Shown here: in pieces, positions 1 to 8,155 of the stretch
Numbering within the stretch: position 1 is the first letter of the stretch
Layout: each line of letters opens with the position of its first letter
Origin: Ruminococcaceae bacterium UBA1036
GTDB taxonomy: Bacteria; Bacillota; Clostridia; Oscillospirales; Acutalibacteraceae
NCBI GenBank assembly: GCA_002316805.1
Contig: DCEF01000010.1
Location: forward strand, 1-64,000
DNA length: 64,000 nucleotides
Direction of reading: 5' to 3'
Program-made: the position numbers and the translations under genes
The notes under the pieces: model-generated
The model's input: the letters and a program-made list of their open reading frames with translations, nothing else
Database searches by the model: none
What the model was told of the DNA's origin: nothing

Positions 1-848
1 TGGTTCCAGCGTCGCTGTTGCTCTACGATCCCATTTAAGCGCGATATTTCCTTCTGCGTGTTTTCATATTTGCGCTTTGCTGCAAGGTCAAGTTCCGCTT
101 TCTGTTTCAGGTATGAAGAGTAGTTTCCGCTAAAAAGCCGCATGCGGTGATTTTTAAGTTCAAATGTTCGATCAGTTGTGCGGTCAAGAAAATAGCGGTC
201 ATGTGAAGTCACTATATAAGAGCCAGAAAATGAATGCAGAAAGTCTTCCAGCCATTCGACCGAAGCGATGTCAAGATGGTTTGTAGGCTCATCCAGCAGC
301 AGCAGGTTTGCGCCGCTTAGAAGCAGTTTCGCAAGCTGAAGTTTAGCGCGCTGGCCGCCACTGAGGTATCTAACCGGCGTGTAGATCTGTTCTTCCGAAA
401 ACCCGAGACCAAGGAGAGCGGAATGTGCCCGACTGCGGCAGGTGAGCCCCCCGCCCATATTGAACCTGTCCGTCAGAAATGACTGGCGCTCAATAAGCTT
501 ATCGGAGCCTTTAGCATTTTTCTGCAAAGCATTGGAAATTGAATCAAGCTCGTGCTCCATATCGAGCAGCGGCTGAAAGACTGTCATCACTTCGTCATAG
601 GCGCGCCGCTCGAGGTTGTGGCAGACATGCTGCTCCATATATCCGAGCCTTGTGCGGCTGGAACGGCTGACAGTGCCGCTGTCAGCCTGCAATGCGTCTG
701 TCAGTATTTTAAAGAGTGTGGTTTTGCCTGTACCATTGCTGCCAATAAGGCCTATGTGGTCGTTTTCCCGCACTTCGAACGAAATTCCATTGAGAACTAT
801 ATCCGTGCCGAAAGATTTGCAAATGTTTCCGGCGCTAAGCAAAGGCAT
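1..848 (-). CDS. ABC-F family ATPase (partial, C-terminus beyond window)
   Basis: I translated this by eye from the minus strand, because the frame runs off the left edge. It begins ATG at 848 after a GAGGAG ribosome site. The first ABC domain has a Walker A GSNGTGKTT at about residues 36-44, an LSGGQ signature near residue 160, Walker B LLLLDEP near 180 and the H-loop in SHDRYF. A charged linker follows, and the window ends inside it. There is no transmembrane segment, as expected for ABC-F proteins, which act on ribosomes (translation factors or antibiotic protection) and do not transport. The second ABC domain and C-terminus are not visible, so the subfamily cannot be named. A leader hairpin lies just upstream. 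The family call is secure; the role (housekeeping or resistance) is open. Confidence 0.9.
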   Translation of the reverse strand, partial: MPLLSAGNICKSFGTDIVLNGISFEVRENDHIGLIGSNGTGKTTLFKILTDALQADSGTVSRSSRTRLGYMEQHVCHNLERRAYDEVMTVFQPLLDMEHELDSISNALQKNAKGSDKLIERQSFLTDRFNMGGGLTCRSRAHSALLGLGFSEEQIYTPVRYLSGGQRAKLQLAKLLLSGANLLLLDEPTNHLDIASVEWLEDFLHSFSGSYIVTSHDRYFLDRTTDRTFELKNHRMRLFSGNYSSYLKQKAELDLAAKRKYENTQKEISRLNGIVEQQRRWN

Positions 849-874
849 TTTTCTAAAACTCCTCTATGTAAAAT

Positions 875-892
875 GCGGAGTAAAAACTCCGC
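875..892 (-). promoter_or_regulatory. Leader hairpin upstream of ABC-F gene
   Basis: A perfect 7-bp stem, GCGGAGT/ACTCCGC, with a 4-nt loop lies 27 nt before the ABC-F start and downstream of the neighbouring minus-strand gene. On the minus strand it is followed by ATTTTAC, which is too weak for a convincing terminator. It could be a weak terminator for the upstream gene or a leader structure of the ABC-F mRNA. ABC-F genes are often attenuated in their leaders, but that is only an analogy here. Confidence 0.45.
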
Positions 893-949
893 GTGATATC
901 TTTTTGCCTATTATACCGAAATAAAGCTGTGAAATCAAGTAAGCGGCCT

Positions 950-1387
950 TTACAGAAAAGCTTTCATTTTATCAATGCCGCATTTTTCCGCGTTAATATA
1001 ATCTTCAGCAATCTTTCTTACTTTTGGATCACAGTCGGGCGTGTGGTTCATCGTTTTTGTAATATTGACTATCCCCATAGTAGAGCCTCTCACCATTAGT
1101 TCAGCTATATGCTGCGGGTCATGCCTGAAAAATGTGTTTGCCTTTACAGCGCTGCGCAGCATATTCTGCAGCCTTTTGCTGACACCTACAGGCTGCTCGC
1201 TGGAAACTTCTAACAGTGCACGCGTTTTCTCCATTAAGTTGATATAGCCTTCATCCTGCCGCTTTATGCGGTTACTTAACTCTTTTTCATGGGTTCGGGT
1301 AAGGACTATTTCCGATGCTTCCATGCCCATTTTGGAAACTTTGAACAATTCGTTCAAAACTTTTGAGCGGTCAGAATTTTTCTGCAT
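950..1387 (-). CDS. Small helical protein, possible ferritin-like bundle, function unknown
   Basis: The product is 145 residues, soluble, rich in Lys, Glu and Met, and has no signal peptide or membrane segment. Its start has a strong GGGGAGG ribosome site. The pattern of long amphipathic helices with a late GSTMGIVNITK-like stretch and a charged tail resembles a family of short hypothetical proteins common in Clostridia that I would place with four-helix, ferritin-like bundles. This is memory of a pattern, not a search. No metal-binding EXXH pair stands out. It is transcribed towards the ABC-F gene (101 nt gap) and divergently from the TIM-barrel gene. Function not assigned. Confidence 0.6.
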   Translation of the reverse strand: MQKNSDRSKVLNELFKVSKMGMEASEIVLTRTHEKELSNRIKRQDEGYINLMEKTRALLEVSSEQPVGVSKRLQNMLRSAVKANTFFRHDPQHIAELMVRGSTMGIVNITKTMNHTPDCDPKVRKIAEDYINAEKCGIDKMKAFL

Positions 1388-1535
1388 TACATATTCCTCC
1401 CCTATGGAAATTCAATTTAATCGTTCCCATTTCCATTCCGTTTTAAACCGGAAACTTATGGATATGGCGAAGGCAACTTTCCATGCACTGGACATTCAAT
1501 CTGCTTAAGAATATAATCATAAATGAGGTGATTGG

Positions 1536-2318
1536 ATGCAATGGGGAATATCAACGGCTTGCCTTTATCCCATGCTTCTGGAAAAATCTTTTTCCACACT
1601 TATTTCGATGGGTTTCCGCACTTATGAAGTCTTTCTTAATACATGCAGCGAAATGAGAGAAGAATATCTCATAAAGCTGAAAAAGATGGCAGATGACAGC
1701 AAAAGTGCAATCGTATCTGTGCATCCGTTCACTTCAGGATATGAAAATTTTCTTCTGTTTTCAGACTATAAACGCCGCTTTTTTGATGGCCTTGAGTTTT
1801 ACAGGCGTTACCTGAATGCCTGTAATGTCCTTGGTGCACATATTCTTGTTCTGCATGGCCGCCGAAGCGATAAGATAAGCATTTCTGACGAAGAATTTTT
1901 TGAGAGGTATATGCGCCTTTATGAGCTCGGTCAGCAGTTCGGCGTGACGGTTGCTCAGGAAAACGTAAACTGCTACTGCAGCGACAGCCCGGATTTTATA
2001 CGAAAGATGCGGCTTGCTTGCGGGGGAAACTGCGCTTTCGTTTTTGATGTAAAACAGGCTGTACGCGGCGGGGTTGACCCTTATGAACTGTGTGCGTCAA
2101 TGGGTGAAAAGCTGTGCCACGTCCATATAAATGACAACAGTGCTTCATCCGACTGCCTGCTGCCGGGATTTGGCTCAATGGACTACCGGAAGCTCATGCA
2201 CGAACTTAAAGGCTTTTGCTACGATGGCTGCCTTATGATTGAAGTATACCGGAAAAGTTTCGGTGAGCTAAGCGAACTCACTGTTGCTGGAAAAACTGTG
2301 AACAGCCTTATTAATTAA
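1536..2318 (+). CDS. Sugar phosphate isomerase/epimerase family TIM-barrel protein
   Basis: The 260-residue protein has the layout of the xylose isomerase-like TIM barrel (AP endonuclease family 2 fold). Candidate divalent-metal ligands are the Glu in VAQENVN, the Asp in FVFDVKQ, the His residues in HVHINDN and the Glu in MIEVY near the C-terminus. LVLHGRR in the middle is the typical strand end carrying a His. Such proteins isomerise or epimerise sugars or related polyols, but the substrate cannot be read from the sequence. It starts at ATG behind GAGGTG, stands alone, and is followed by the nrdR promoter. No sugar transporter or kinase lies nearby to hint at a pathway. Confidence 0.8.
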   Translation: MQWGISTACLYPMLLEKSFSTLISMGFRTYEVFLNTCSEMREEYLIKLKKMADDSKSAIVSVHPFTSGYENFLLFSDYKRRFFDGLEFYRRYLNACNVLGAHILVLHGRRSDKISISDEEFFERYMRLYELGQQFGVTVAQENVNCYCSDSPDFIRKMRLACGGNCAFVFDVKQAVRGGVDPYELCASMGEKLCHVHINDNSASSDCLLPGFGSMDYRKLMHELKGFCYDGCLMIEVYRKSFGELSELTVAGKTVNSLIN

Positions 2319-2336
2319 AAGATTTACAAACCGCCT

Positions 2337-2365
2337 TTGAAATTTTCATGAGATTATGGTATAAT
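2337..2365 (+). promoter_or_regulatory. Sigma-A-type promoter of nrdR
   Basis: TTGAAA (2337-2342), a 17-nt spacer and TATAAT (2360-2365) lie about 30 bp ahead of the nrdR start. The spacing is ideal, five of six bases match at -35 and six of six at -10. Confidence 0.7.
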
Positions 2366-2395
2366 TTACGAAATTAATCAGAAGGGATGAAATAA

Positions 2396-2872
2396 ATGAA
2401 ATGCCCATACTGTGGATATACAGAAAGCCGGGTAATTGATTCCCGCCCGACCGGCGATGGCAACCGTATCCGCCGGCGCAGGGAATGCCTGAAATGCTTA
2501 AAGCGGTTCACCACGTATGAGGTGATTGAGACCGTCCCGATTGTCGTGATAAAGAAAGACAAGTCACGCGAAACATTTAACCGCAACAAGCTGCTTAACG
2601 GCTTGCTGCGCGCCTGTGAAAAACGCCCTGTATCGCTTGAAACACTTGAAAAAGTCGTAGACGAAATTGAGAATATGCTCCAGAATTCTCTCGATAGGGA
2701 AGTCCCATCGAGCCTGATTGGCAAATATGCGATGGAAAAGCTGAAAAATATAGATGAGGTTGCGTATGTGCGGTTCGCTTCCGTCTATAAGCAGTTCAAG
2801 GATATCAACACATTTATGGATGAGCTGAACCGCATGATAAAAACAAAAGACAGGCAAAAAAGCAAAAATTAG
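2396..2872 (+). CDS. nrdR: Transcriptional repressor NrdR
   Basis: NrdR represses ribonucleotide reductase genes when dATP is abundant. The 158-residue product is the usual length. It opens with the zinc ribbon, MKCPYCG followed by ECLKC around residue 31, with the conserved basic stretch RRRREC between them. An ATP-cone domain follows from about residue 48 (VVIKKDKSRETFNRNKLLNGL) to the C-terminus. It has its own promoter and is followed by a terminator, so it is probably monocistronic. No ribonucleotide reductase gene is in the window, so its target sites must be elsewhere. Confidence 0.97.
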   Translation: MKCPYCGYTESRVIDSRPTGDGNRIRRRRECLKCLKRFTTYEVIETVPIVVIKKDKSRETFNRNKLLNGLLRACEKRPVSLETLEKVVDEIENMLQNSLDREVPSSLIGKYAMEKLKNIDEVAYVRFASVYKQFKDINTFMDELNRMIKTKDRQKSKN

Positions 2873-2899
2873 GTAAAGGCTCTCTGCCGTTTATACATT

Positions 2900-2930
2900 C
2901 AGCCGCCGCGGTTTCTGGGCGGCTGTTTCT
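2900..2930 (+). terminator. Rho-independent terminator after nrdR
   Basis: The stem CAGCCGCC (2900-2907) pairs perfectly with GGCGGCTG (2918-2925) and is followed by a short T-rich tail (TTTCT). It separates nrdR from the pyrH operon. Confidence 0.7.
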
Positions 2931-3073
2931 CTGCTCTAAGTAGCCACATGGAACACGATAAAATTATTTCCAAACTATGAAAAATCCATCTCAGGCGTTG
3001 TTTGGAATATGAAATACTTTACTTTACCTATAGCTTATTGTAAAATAAAATAAACTGAACGGGAGTGTGTAAA

Positions 3074-3790
3074 TTGCAGCCAAAATACAAAAGAGTCCTG
3101 CTCAAGCTGAGCGGTGAGAGTTTAGCCGGAAAAGAAAATCACGGCATTGATTTTGACACTGTAATGAAGATATGCAGGCCAATTAAGGAATGCTCGCAGA
3201 TGGGCGTACAGATTGCCATTGTTGTCGGTGGAGGCAACTTCTGGCGTGGCCGTTCCAGTGGGCAGATGGACCGCACAAGGGCGGACCATATGGGCATGCT
3301 TGCAACAACTATAAATGCGCTCGGTGTTGCCGATGCGCTGGAGCACCTCGGCCTTACGGTGCGGGTGCAGACGGCGATTGAAATGCGCCAGATAGCAGAG
3401 CCTTATATCAGGAACCGTGCTGTGCGCCACCTTGAGAAAGGAAGGATAGTCGTCCTCGGCTGTGGCACCGGCAATCCGTTTTTTTCGACCGATACTGCCG
3501 CTGCTTTGCGTGCCGCTGAAATTGACGCCGACATAATTCTGAAGGCAACAATGGTCGACGGCGTTTACGACAGCGACCCGAAAACAAACCCGAGTGCTAA
3601 AAAATACGATACCCTGACATACCTTGACGTGCTTAACCAGAACCTTCAGGTTATGGACAGCACTGCAGCTTCACTGTGCATGGATAATAATATCCCGATT
3701 TGTGTGTTCAGTATACTTGACCCCGAAAATATAGTGAGGGCAGTCTGCGGGGAACAGGTCGGTACTATTGTGAAGGAGAAGCAAAAATGA
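3074..3790 (+). CDS. pyrH: Uridylate kinase (UMP kinase)
   Basis: PyrH phosphorylates UMP to UDP in the cytosol and belongs to the amino acid kinase fold. The N-terminal KRVLLKLSGESLAG motif, the VVGGGNFWRG loop, the DRTRADHMGMLAT segment and the AADIILKAT/VDGVYDSDP region are all typical. I chose TTG at 3074 because GGGAG at 3061-3065 is 8 nt upstream. An in-frame GTG at 3065 would overlap that ribosome site. The product is then 238 residues, the normal size. It is the first gene of the long pyrH-to-polC chain and overlaps frr by 4 nt (ATGA). Confidence 0.97.
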   Translation: MQPKYKRVLLKLSGESLAGKENHGIDFDTVMKICRPIKECSQMGVQIAIVVGGGNFWRGRSSGQMDRTRADHMGMLATTINALGVADALEHLGLTVRVQTAIEMRQIAEPYIRNRAVRHLEKGRIVVLGCGTGNPFFSTDTAAALRAAEIDADIILKATMVDGVYDSDPKTNPSAKKYDTLTYLDVLNQNLQVMDSTAASLCMDNNIPICVFSILDPENIVRAVCGEQVGTIVKEKQK

Positions 3791-4341
3791 AAGACATTAT
3801 TGCAGAGGCTGAAACCAAGATGGAAAAGAGCCTATCAGTCTTATCATCAGATTATTCCGCCGTGCGTGCTGGGCGAGCGACCCCTGCTGTGCTTGACAAG
3901 ATTCGTGTTGACTATTATGGCGCGCCAACACCTATAAACCAGATGGCGGCTATTTCAGTTAGCGAAGCGCGTGTACTCACAATTCAGCCGTGGGATATCA
4001 CTACTTGCAAATCCATCACACGCGCCATTGAGACTTCGGATATAGGCATAAATCCACAGAGCGATGGCAAGGTTATACGCCTTGCTTTTCCTCCACTTTC
4101 TGAGGAGCGCCGTCGCGACCTTGTAAAGGAAACAAGCAAAATGGCAGAAGAGTGCAAGGTAGCAGTCCGCTCTATCAGGCGTGATGCAATCGAAAAGCTA
4201 AAGGCAAAAAAGAAAAATTCGGAGCTTACTGAAGATGAACTTAAACAGTCGCAGAAAGAAGTGCAGAATCTGACCGATAAATACTGCAAATTGTCAGATC
4301 AGACTTTTGAAGAAAAGAAAAAAGAAATTATGGAGATATAA
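3787..4341 (+). CDS. frr: Ribosome recycling factor
   Basis: Frr works with EF-G to split post-termination ribosomes. At 184 residues it is full length. The conserved SVRAGRATPAVLDKIRVDYYG-like stretch near the start, INQMAAISV, the PLSEERRRDLVK segment and the C-terminal helix are all present. Its ATG overlaps the pyrH stop, indicating translational coupling. The pyrH-frr-uppS-cdsA order is widely conserved in Gram-positive bacteria. Confidence 0.98.
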   Translation: MKDIIAEAETKMEKSLSVLSSDYSAVRAGRATPAVLDKIRVDYYGAPTPINQMAAISVSEARVLTIQPWDITTCKSITRAIETSDIGINPQSDGKVIRLAFPPLSEERRRDLVKETSKMAEECKVAVRSIRRDAIEKLKAKKKNSELTEDELKQSQKEVQNLTDKYCKLSDQTFEEKKKEIMEI

Positions 4342-4344
4342 ATT

Positions 4345-5052
4345 ATGGCAGATAAGGTCTTGCCACGCCACTTGGGCATAATTATGGATGGAAACGGCCG
4401 GTGGGCAAAAAAGCGCGGCCTTCCAAGATCGGCAGGCCATGCTGCCGGCGCTGAGGTTTTTAAAAAAATGGTTTTGTACTGCAACAAGATAGGCATACAG
4501 TATCTTACAATTTATGCATTTTCAACTGAAAACTGGAAACGCCCACAGAATGAAATTCTTACACTCATTAGCCTTTTTAAGAAATACCTCAAAGATGCCC
4601 TTACAAATTTTCTCAGTGAGAATATAAAAGTGCGTTTTCTTGGTGATACATCTGTATTTGATCCTCAGCTAAAGGAACTTATTGATGACATCAAAAAAAC
4701 TTCTGCAGGCAAAACAGGAATGGTGCTGAATGTTGCGCTTAATTACGGAGGGCGCGCTGAAATTGTGCGGGCTGCAGAACTTTTGGCAGAAGATGTAAAA
4801 GCCGGGCGCATTCAGCCCGAAGATATAAATGAAAAAATGTTCGCTTCAAAGTTATATACAACTGGCCAGCCGGATCCAGACCTTATAATACGGCCAAGCG
4901 GAGAAAGAAGAATTTCTAATTTTCTGCTTTGGCAGTCGGCTTACGCTGAATACCTTGTGATGGATATCCTCTGGCCTGATTTTACAACAAAAGATTTGGA
5001 TCGCGCGCTGGATGACTATGCAACACGCAGCCGGCGCTTTGGAGGGATTTGA
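4345..5052 (+). CDS. uppS: Isoprenyl transferase (undecaprenyl diphosphate synthase)
   Basis: This cis-prenyltransferase makes the lipid carrier for peptidoglycan by adding isopentenyl diphosphate to farnesyl diphosphate. The 235-residue protein has the catalytic IIMDGNGRWAKKRG motif (residues about 12-25, with the Asp that binds diphosphate/Mg), the SAGHAAG loop, FSTENWKRP and the C-terminal LIIRPSGERRISNFLLWQ signature. It begins 3 nt after frr and abuts cdsA. Dxr and IspG, which supply its substrates through the MEP pathway, lie in the same gene chain. Confidence 0.97.
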   Translation: MADKVLPRHLGIIMDGNGRWAKKRGLPRSAGHAAGAEVFKKMVLYCNKIGIQYLTIYAFSTENWKRPQNEILTLISLFKKYLKDALTNFLSENIKVRFLGDTSVFDPQLKELIDDIKKTSAGKTGMVLNVALNYGGRAEIVRAAELLAEDVKAGRIQPEDINEKMFASKLYTTGQPDPDLIIRPSGERRISNFLLWQSAYAEYLVMDILWPDFTTKDLDRALDDYATRSRRFGGI

Positions 5053-5874
5053 TTGAGAGACAGAGTCATTTCTGGTTTTACCCTCGTTTTTCTGTTAGCT
5101 GCTATTGTTGTGTTCAATCAGTCTTTTCCTATTGCCCTTAATATTGCAATAGCGCTTGTTTCAGTGCTCGGTGTTTACGAAATCATCTCTGCCATTGGCT
5201 GCACGAGAAACTATATACTGATAATTTCAAGCCTTGCCTTTGCCGGAGTTTTCCCTTTTCTCAGCTTTTCGTGGGTAGGGAAGGAAATTGCTTACTTTGC
5301 TTACACTGTTGTCATTTTTACAGGGCTTATCTGCTATCATAGGGACGTTACGTTTAGAGAAGTAGGCATTATATACAGCATGGCTCTGATGATACCAACA
5401 GCACTGAGCACAATCATTTACCTGCGTGACTACGGTGGCCGGCATGGTATGTTTTATGCAATAATTGCCATATCCTCAGCGTGGATTTCTGACGTGGGCG
5501 GCTTTTTTGCTGGACGTTTTTGGGGTAAGCATAAATTTTGCCCGGATATCAGCCCTAAAAAGACAAAAGAGGGTGTGGCAGGGTCTTTTGCACTTAATAT
5601 CACCGCCATGCTGCTATTTGGATATATTTTTCAGTCATACAACGGAAATCATGTCTGCGTTTCCTACCTCTCCCTGTTTATAATTGGTTCATGCGGTACA
5701 GTCCTTTCAATACTTGGCGACCTAAGTTTTTCGCTCATAAAGCGTAGCTGCCATATTAAAGACTTTAGCGAGATCATACCTGGGCACGGAGGAATTCTTG
5801 ATCGCTTCGACAGTGTAATTTTTGAGGCTCCGTTCGTTTATATTATTGTCCATTTTCTGCCAATTGTGCTATGA
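5053..5874 (+). CDS. cdsA: Phosphatidate cytidylyltransferase (CDP-diglyceride synthase)
   Basis: CdsA makes CDP-diacylglycerol from phosphatidate and CTP at the membrane. The 273-residue protein is built of about eight hydrophobic helices. Near the C-terminus it carries the family signature: SLIKR, then KD, then PGHGGILDRFDS (about residues 226-255). Translation starts at TTG 5053, immediately after the uppS stop, with GGAGGG inside the end of uppS as ribosome site. The TTG start and the zero gap suggest coupling to uppS. Confidence 0.96.
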   Translation: MRDRVISGFTLVFLLAAIVVFNQSFPIALNIAIALVSVLGVYEIISAIGCTRNYILIISSLAFAGVFPFLSFSWVGKEIAYFAYTVVIFTGLICYHRDVTFREVGIIYSMALMIPTALSTIIYLRDYGGRHGMFYAIIAISSAWISDVGGFFAGRFWGKHKFCPDISPKKTKEGVAGSFALNITAMLLFGYIFQSYNGNHVCVSYLSLFIIGSCGTVLSILGDLSFSLIKRSCHIKDFSEIIPGHGGILDRFDSVIFEAPFVYIIVHFLPIVL

Positions 5875-5917
5875 TTAAAAACAGGATGCACAAAAAATGA
5901 TAAACTGGTGAATACTA

Positions 5918-7078
5918 ATGCGAAGATGCTTATCTGTTTTAGGTTCTACGGGTTCAATTGGGACACAGACCCTTGATGTAGCCCGTAATCTTAAACTTAA
6001 AATCGGTGCCATTGCGGCACGCAGCAATGTTCGGCTTCTCGAAGAACAAATAAGGGAGTTCCGTCCGGAACTTGCAGCTGTTTATGAAGAGCCGGCAGCC
6101 AAAAAGCTCAAATTATCGGTTGAGGACCTTCCGGTAAGAATTGTTTCGGGCATGGATGGCCTTTGTGAAGCTGCTTCATATAAAAAGGCTGACCTTATAT
6201 GTAATTCTGTCGTTGGCCTTGTTGGATTGCAGCCAACTCTGGCGGCAATCAGTGCAGGAAAAGATGTTGCGCTTTCAAATAAAGAAACGCTTGTGGCCGG
6301 CGGTGCCGTCGTGATGAAAGCGGCGAAGCGTGCCGGAGTCAAGATCCTGCCGGTGGATAGTGAACATTCTGCCGTTTTTCAGTGCCTTCAGGGCTGCCCT
6401 GAAAAAAAAGCGCTTAAGCGCATTATTCTCACCGCTTCTGGCGGGCCATTTTTCGAGTGGACGTATGAGCAGCTGCGGCACGCTACTCCTGAGCAGGCGC
6501 TAAAGCATCCGAACTGGCACATGGGGCCAAAAGTTACGATTGATTCAGCAACCATGATGAACAAAGGCCTCGAGATGATGGAAGCTTCGTGGCTTTTTGA
6601 TTTGCCGCCTTCAAAAATTGATATCCTTGTCCAACGCGAAAGCGTAGTCCATTCAATGATAGAATATGAAGACAATTCCGTGATGGCGCAGCTCGGTATA
6701 CCCGATATGCGCCTTCCTATACAGTATGCTATTACATGGCCTCATCGTTTTTCTTCTCAGGTAAAGCCGCTTGACCTTGCAGAATATGGAACACTTACAT
6801 TTGCACGTCCTGACGAAAAAAAATTTAAGTGCATTGCTGTATGCAAAGAAGCGATGAAGCGCGGAGGGCTTGCCCCTGCGGCAGTAAATGGTGCAAATGA
6901 AGCTGCAGTACAGCTTTTCCTTCAGCATCGTATAGCTTTTACAGATATTGCTCATCTTGTATATGACGCTATGGAAAGCCAGCCTGAAATTCAAAGCGAA
7001 ATCTCTGTAAATAATATTTTAGAAGCCGACATGGCAGCCCGCATGCATGTGATCCATGCAGTCGGCTCTTTGGGGTGA
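5918..7078 (+). CDS. dxr: 1-deoxy-D-xylulose 5-phosphate reductoisomerase
   Basis: Dxr converts DXP to MEP with NADPH, the committed step of the non-mevalonate isoprenoid pathway. At 386 residues it is full length. The NADPH-binding LGSTGSIGTQTLDV motif is at residues about 7-20. The metal-binding PVDSEHSA and the substrate loop ILTASGGPFFE follow, then PNWHMGPKVTIDSATMMNKGLE. The C-terminal helical domain is intact. The next gene, rseP, begins within 10 nt of its stop. Confidence 0.98.
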   Translation: MRRCLSVLGSTGSIGTQTLDVARNLKLKIGAIAARSNVRLLEEQIREFRPELAAVYEEPAAKKLKLSVEDLPVRIVSGMDGLCEAASYKKADLICNSVVGLVGLQPTLAAISAGKDVALSNKETLVAGGAVVMKAAKRAGVKILPVDSEHSAVFQCLQGCPEKKALKRIILTASGGPFFEWTYEQLRHATPEQALKHPNWHMGPKVTIDSATMMNKGLEMMEASWLFDLPPSKIDILVQRESVVHSMIEYEDNSVMAQLGIPDMRLPIQYAITWPHRFSSQVKPLDLAEYGTLTFARPDEKKFKCIAVCKEAMKRGGLAPAAVNGANEAAVQLFLQHRIAFTDIAHLVYDAMESQPEIQSEISVNNILEADMAARMHVIHAVGSLG

Positions 7079-7084
7079 TTTTTT

Positions 7085-8155
7085 ATTATTAAGGTTATTC
7101 TAATAATCATTGCTGTATTTTTATTTGGCTTCATGATATTTATCCATGAATTCGGGCATTTTTTTACTGCAAAGCTGTGCGGCGTGCGTATAAATGAATT
7201 TGCTATCGGAATGGGGCCTACGCTTTTTCACACGCAGAAAGGGGACACAAAGTATTCGCTTCGCCTTTTGCCAATCGGTGGTTTCTGCGCAATGGAAGGC
7301 GAAGATGAGGACAGCGACGATACGTATGCATTTAACAAAAAGCCCGTATGGCAGAAAATGCTGATTGTTGTAATGGGCGCGGTAATGAATATTGTTTTCG
7401 GGCTTGTTCTGATGATTATACTTTTAGGCCAGCAGTCTGCGTTTAACTCTACTACAATTGCCGCATTCACGAAGAATTCTGCTTTTCAGGCAGCTGGCAT
7501 GAAAATAGGAGACAAATTTGTTTCTGTGGACCACTACCACATAAGGGGAGACAAAGACCTTTCATTCGCTCTGGCAACGGCAAATCCGTCTTCAGTAGAT
7601 ATTGCAGTCAAGCGCGACAACAAAACGCTCACTTTTAATGATGTAAAGCTTCACTCCCAGACGGTAAGCGGCAAAAAATATGTTTCGCTTGATTTTTACG
7701 TTGCACCCATACGCAAAAATTTTGGTACTCTAATTGCAAAATCATGTCAGGATACTGTTTCCATTGTACGACTTGTGTGGTATTCGCTCATAAGCATGCT
7801 CAGCGGAAAATACAGCCTGAATGACATGGCAGGGCCTGTGGGGGCAGCTGATGTCATAGGCCAGGCGGTAACGGTCGGCCTTAAACAGAGTTTTCTTGCC
7901 GGGCTTAACAATGTAATTTATATAATGACGATGTTTACTGTAAACCTCGGCGTTTTCAATCTTATCCCTTTTCCTGCTTTAGACGGCGGCAAATTTTTCC
8001 TGTTTATTATCGAAGCTATACGCCGCAAGCCGATTAATGAAAAGTACGTAGGGATTGTCGATACAGTTGGCTTTGCGCTCCTCATGGGCTTTATGTTGAT
8101 TGTGACTTACAGTGACATACTGAGAATTGCAACAGGGAAAGGTCTTGGCGGATAA
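7085..8155 (+). CDS. rseP: Site-2 (RIP) metalloprotease RseP, probable ATT start
   Basis: This intramembrane zinc protease cleaves membrane anchors of regulators such as anti-sigma factors. It has HEFGH as zinc site, a PDZ domain in the middle (around SAFQAAGMKIGDKFVSVD) and the C-terminal NLIPFPALDGGK motif supplying the third zinc ligand. The first ATG in frame, at 7133, would put HEFGH at residue 5 and delete most of the first membrane helix. Upstream, in frame to the previous stop at 7076, there is no ATG, GTG or TTG. There are two ATT codons (7085, 7088) behind GGGGTG at 7072-7077. Starting there gives the normal N-terminus (hydrophobic helix then HEFGH) and 356 residues. The start is therefore an inference, while the family is certain. 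Confidence 0.9.
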   Translation: MIKVILIIIAVFLFGFMIFIHEFGHFFTAKLCGVRINEFAIGMGPTLFHTQKGDTKYSLRLLPIGGFCAMEGEDEDSDDTYAFNKKPVWQKMLIVVMGAVMNIVFGLVLMIILLGQQSAFNSTTIAAFTKNSAFQAAGMKIGDKFVSVDHYHIRGDKDLSFALATANPSSVDIAVKRDNKTLTFNDVKLHSQTVSGKKYVSLDFYVAPIRKNFGTLIAKSCQDTVSIVRLVWYSLISMLSGKYSLNDMAGPVGAADVIGQAVTVGLKQSFLAGLNNVIYIMTMFTVNLGVFNLIPFPALDGGKFFLFIIEAIRRKPINEKYVGIVDTVGFALLMGFMLIVTYSDILRIATGKGLGG

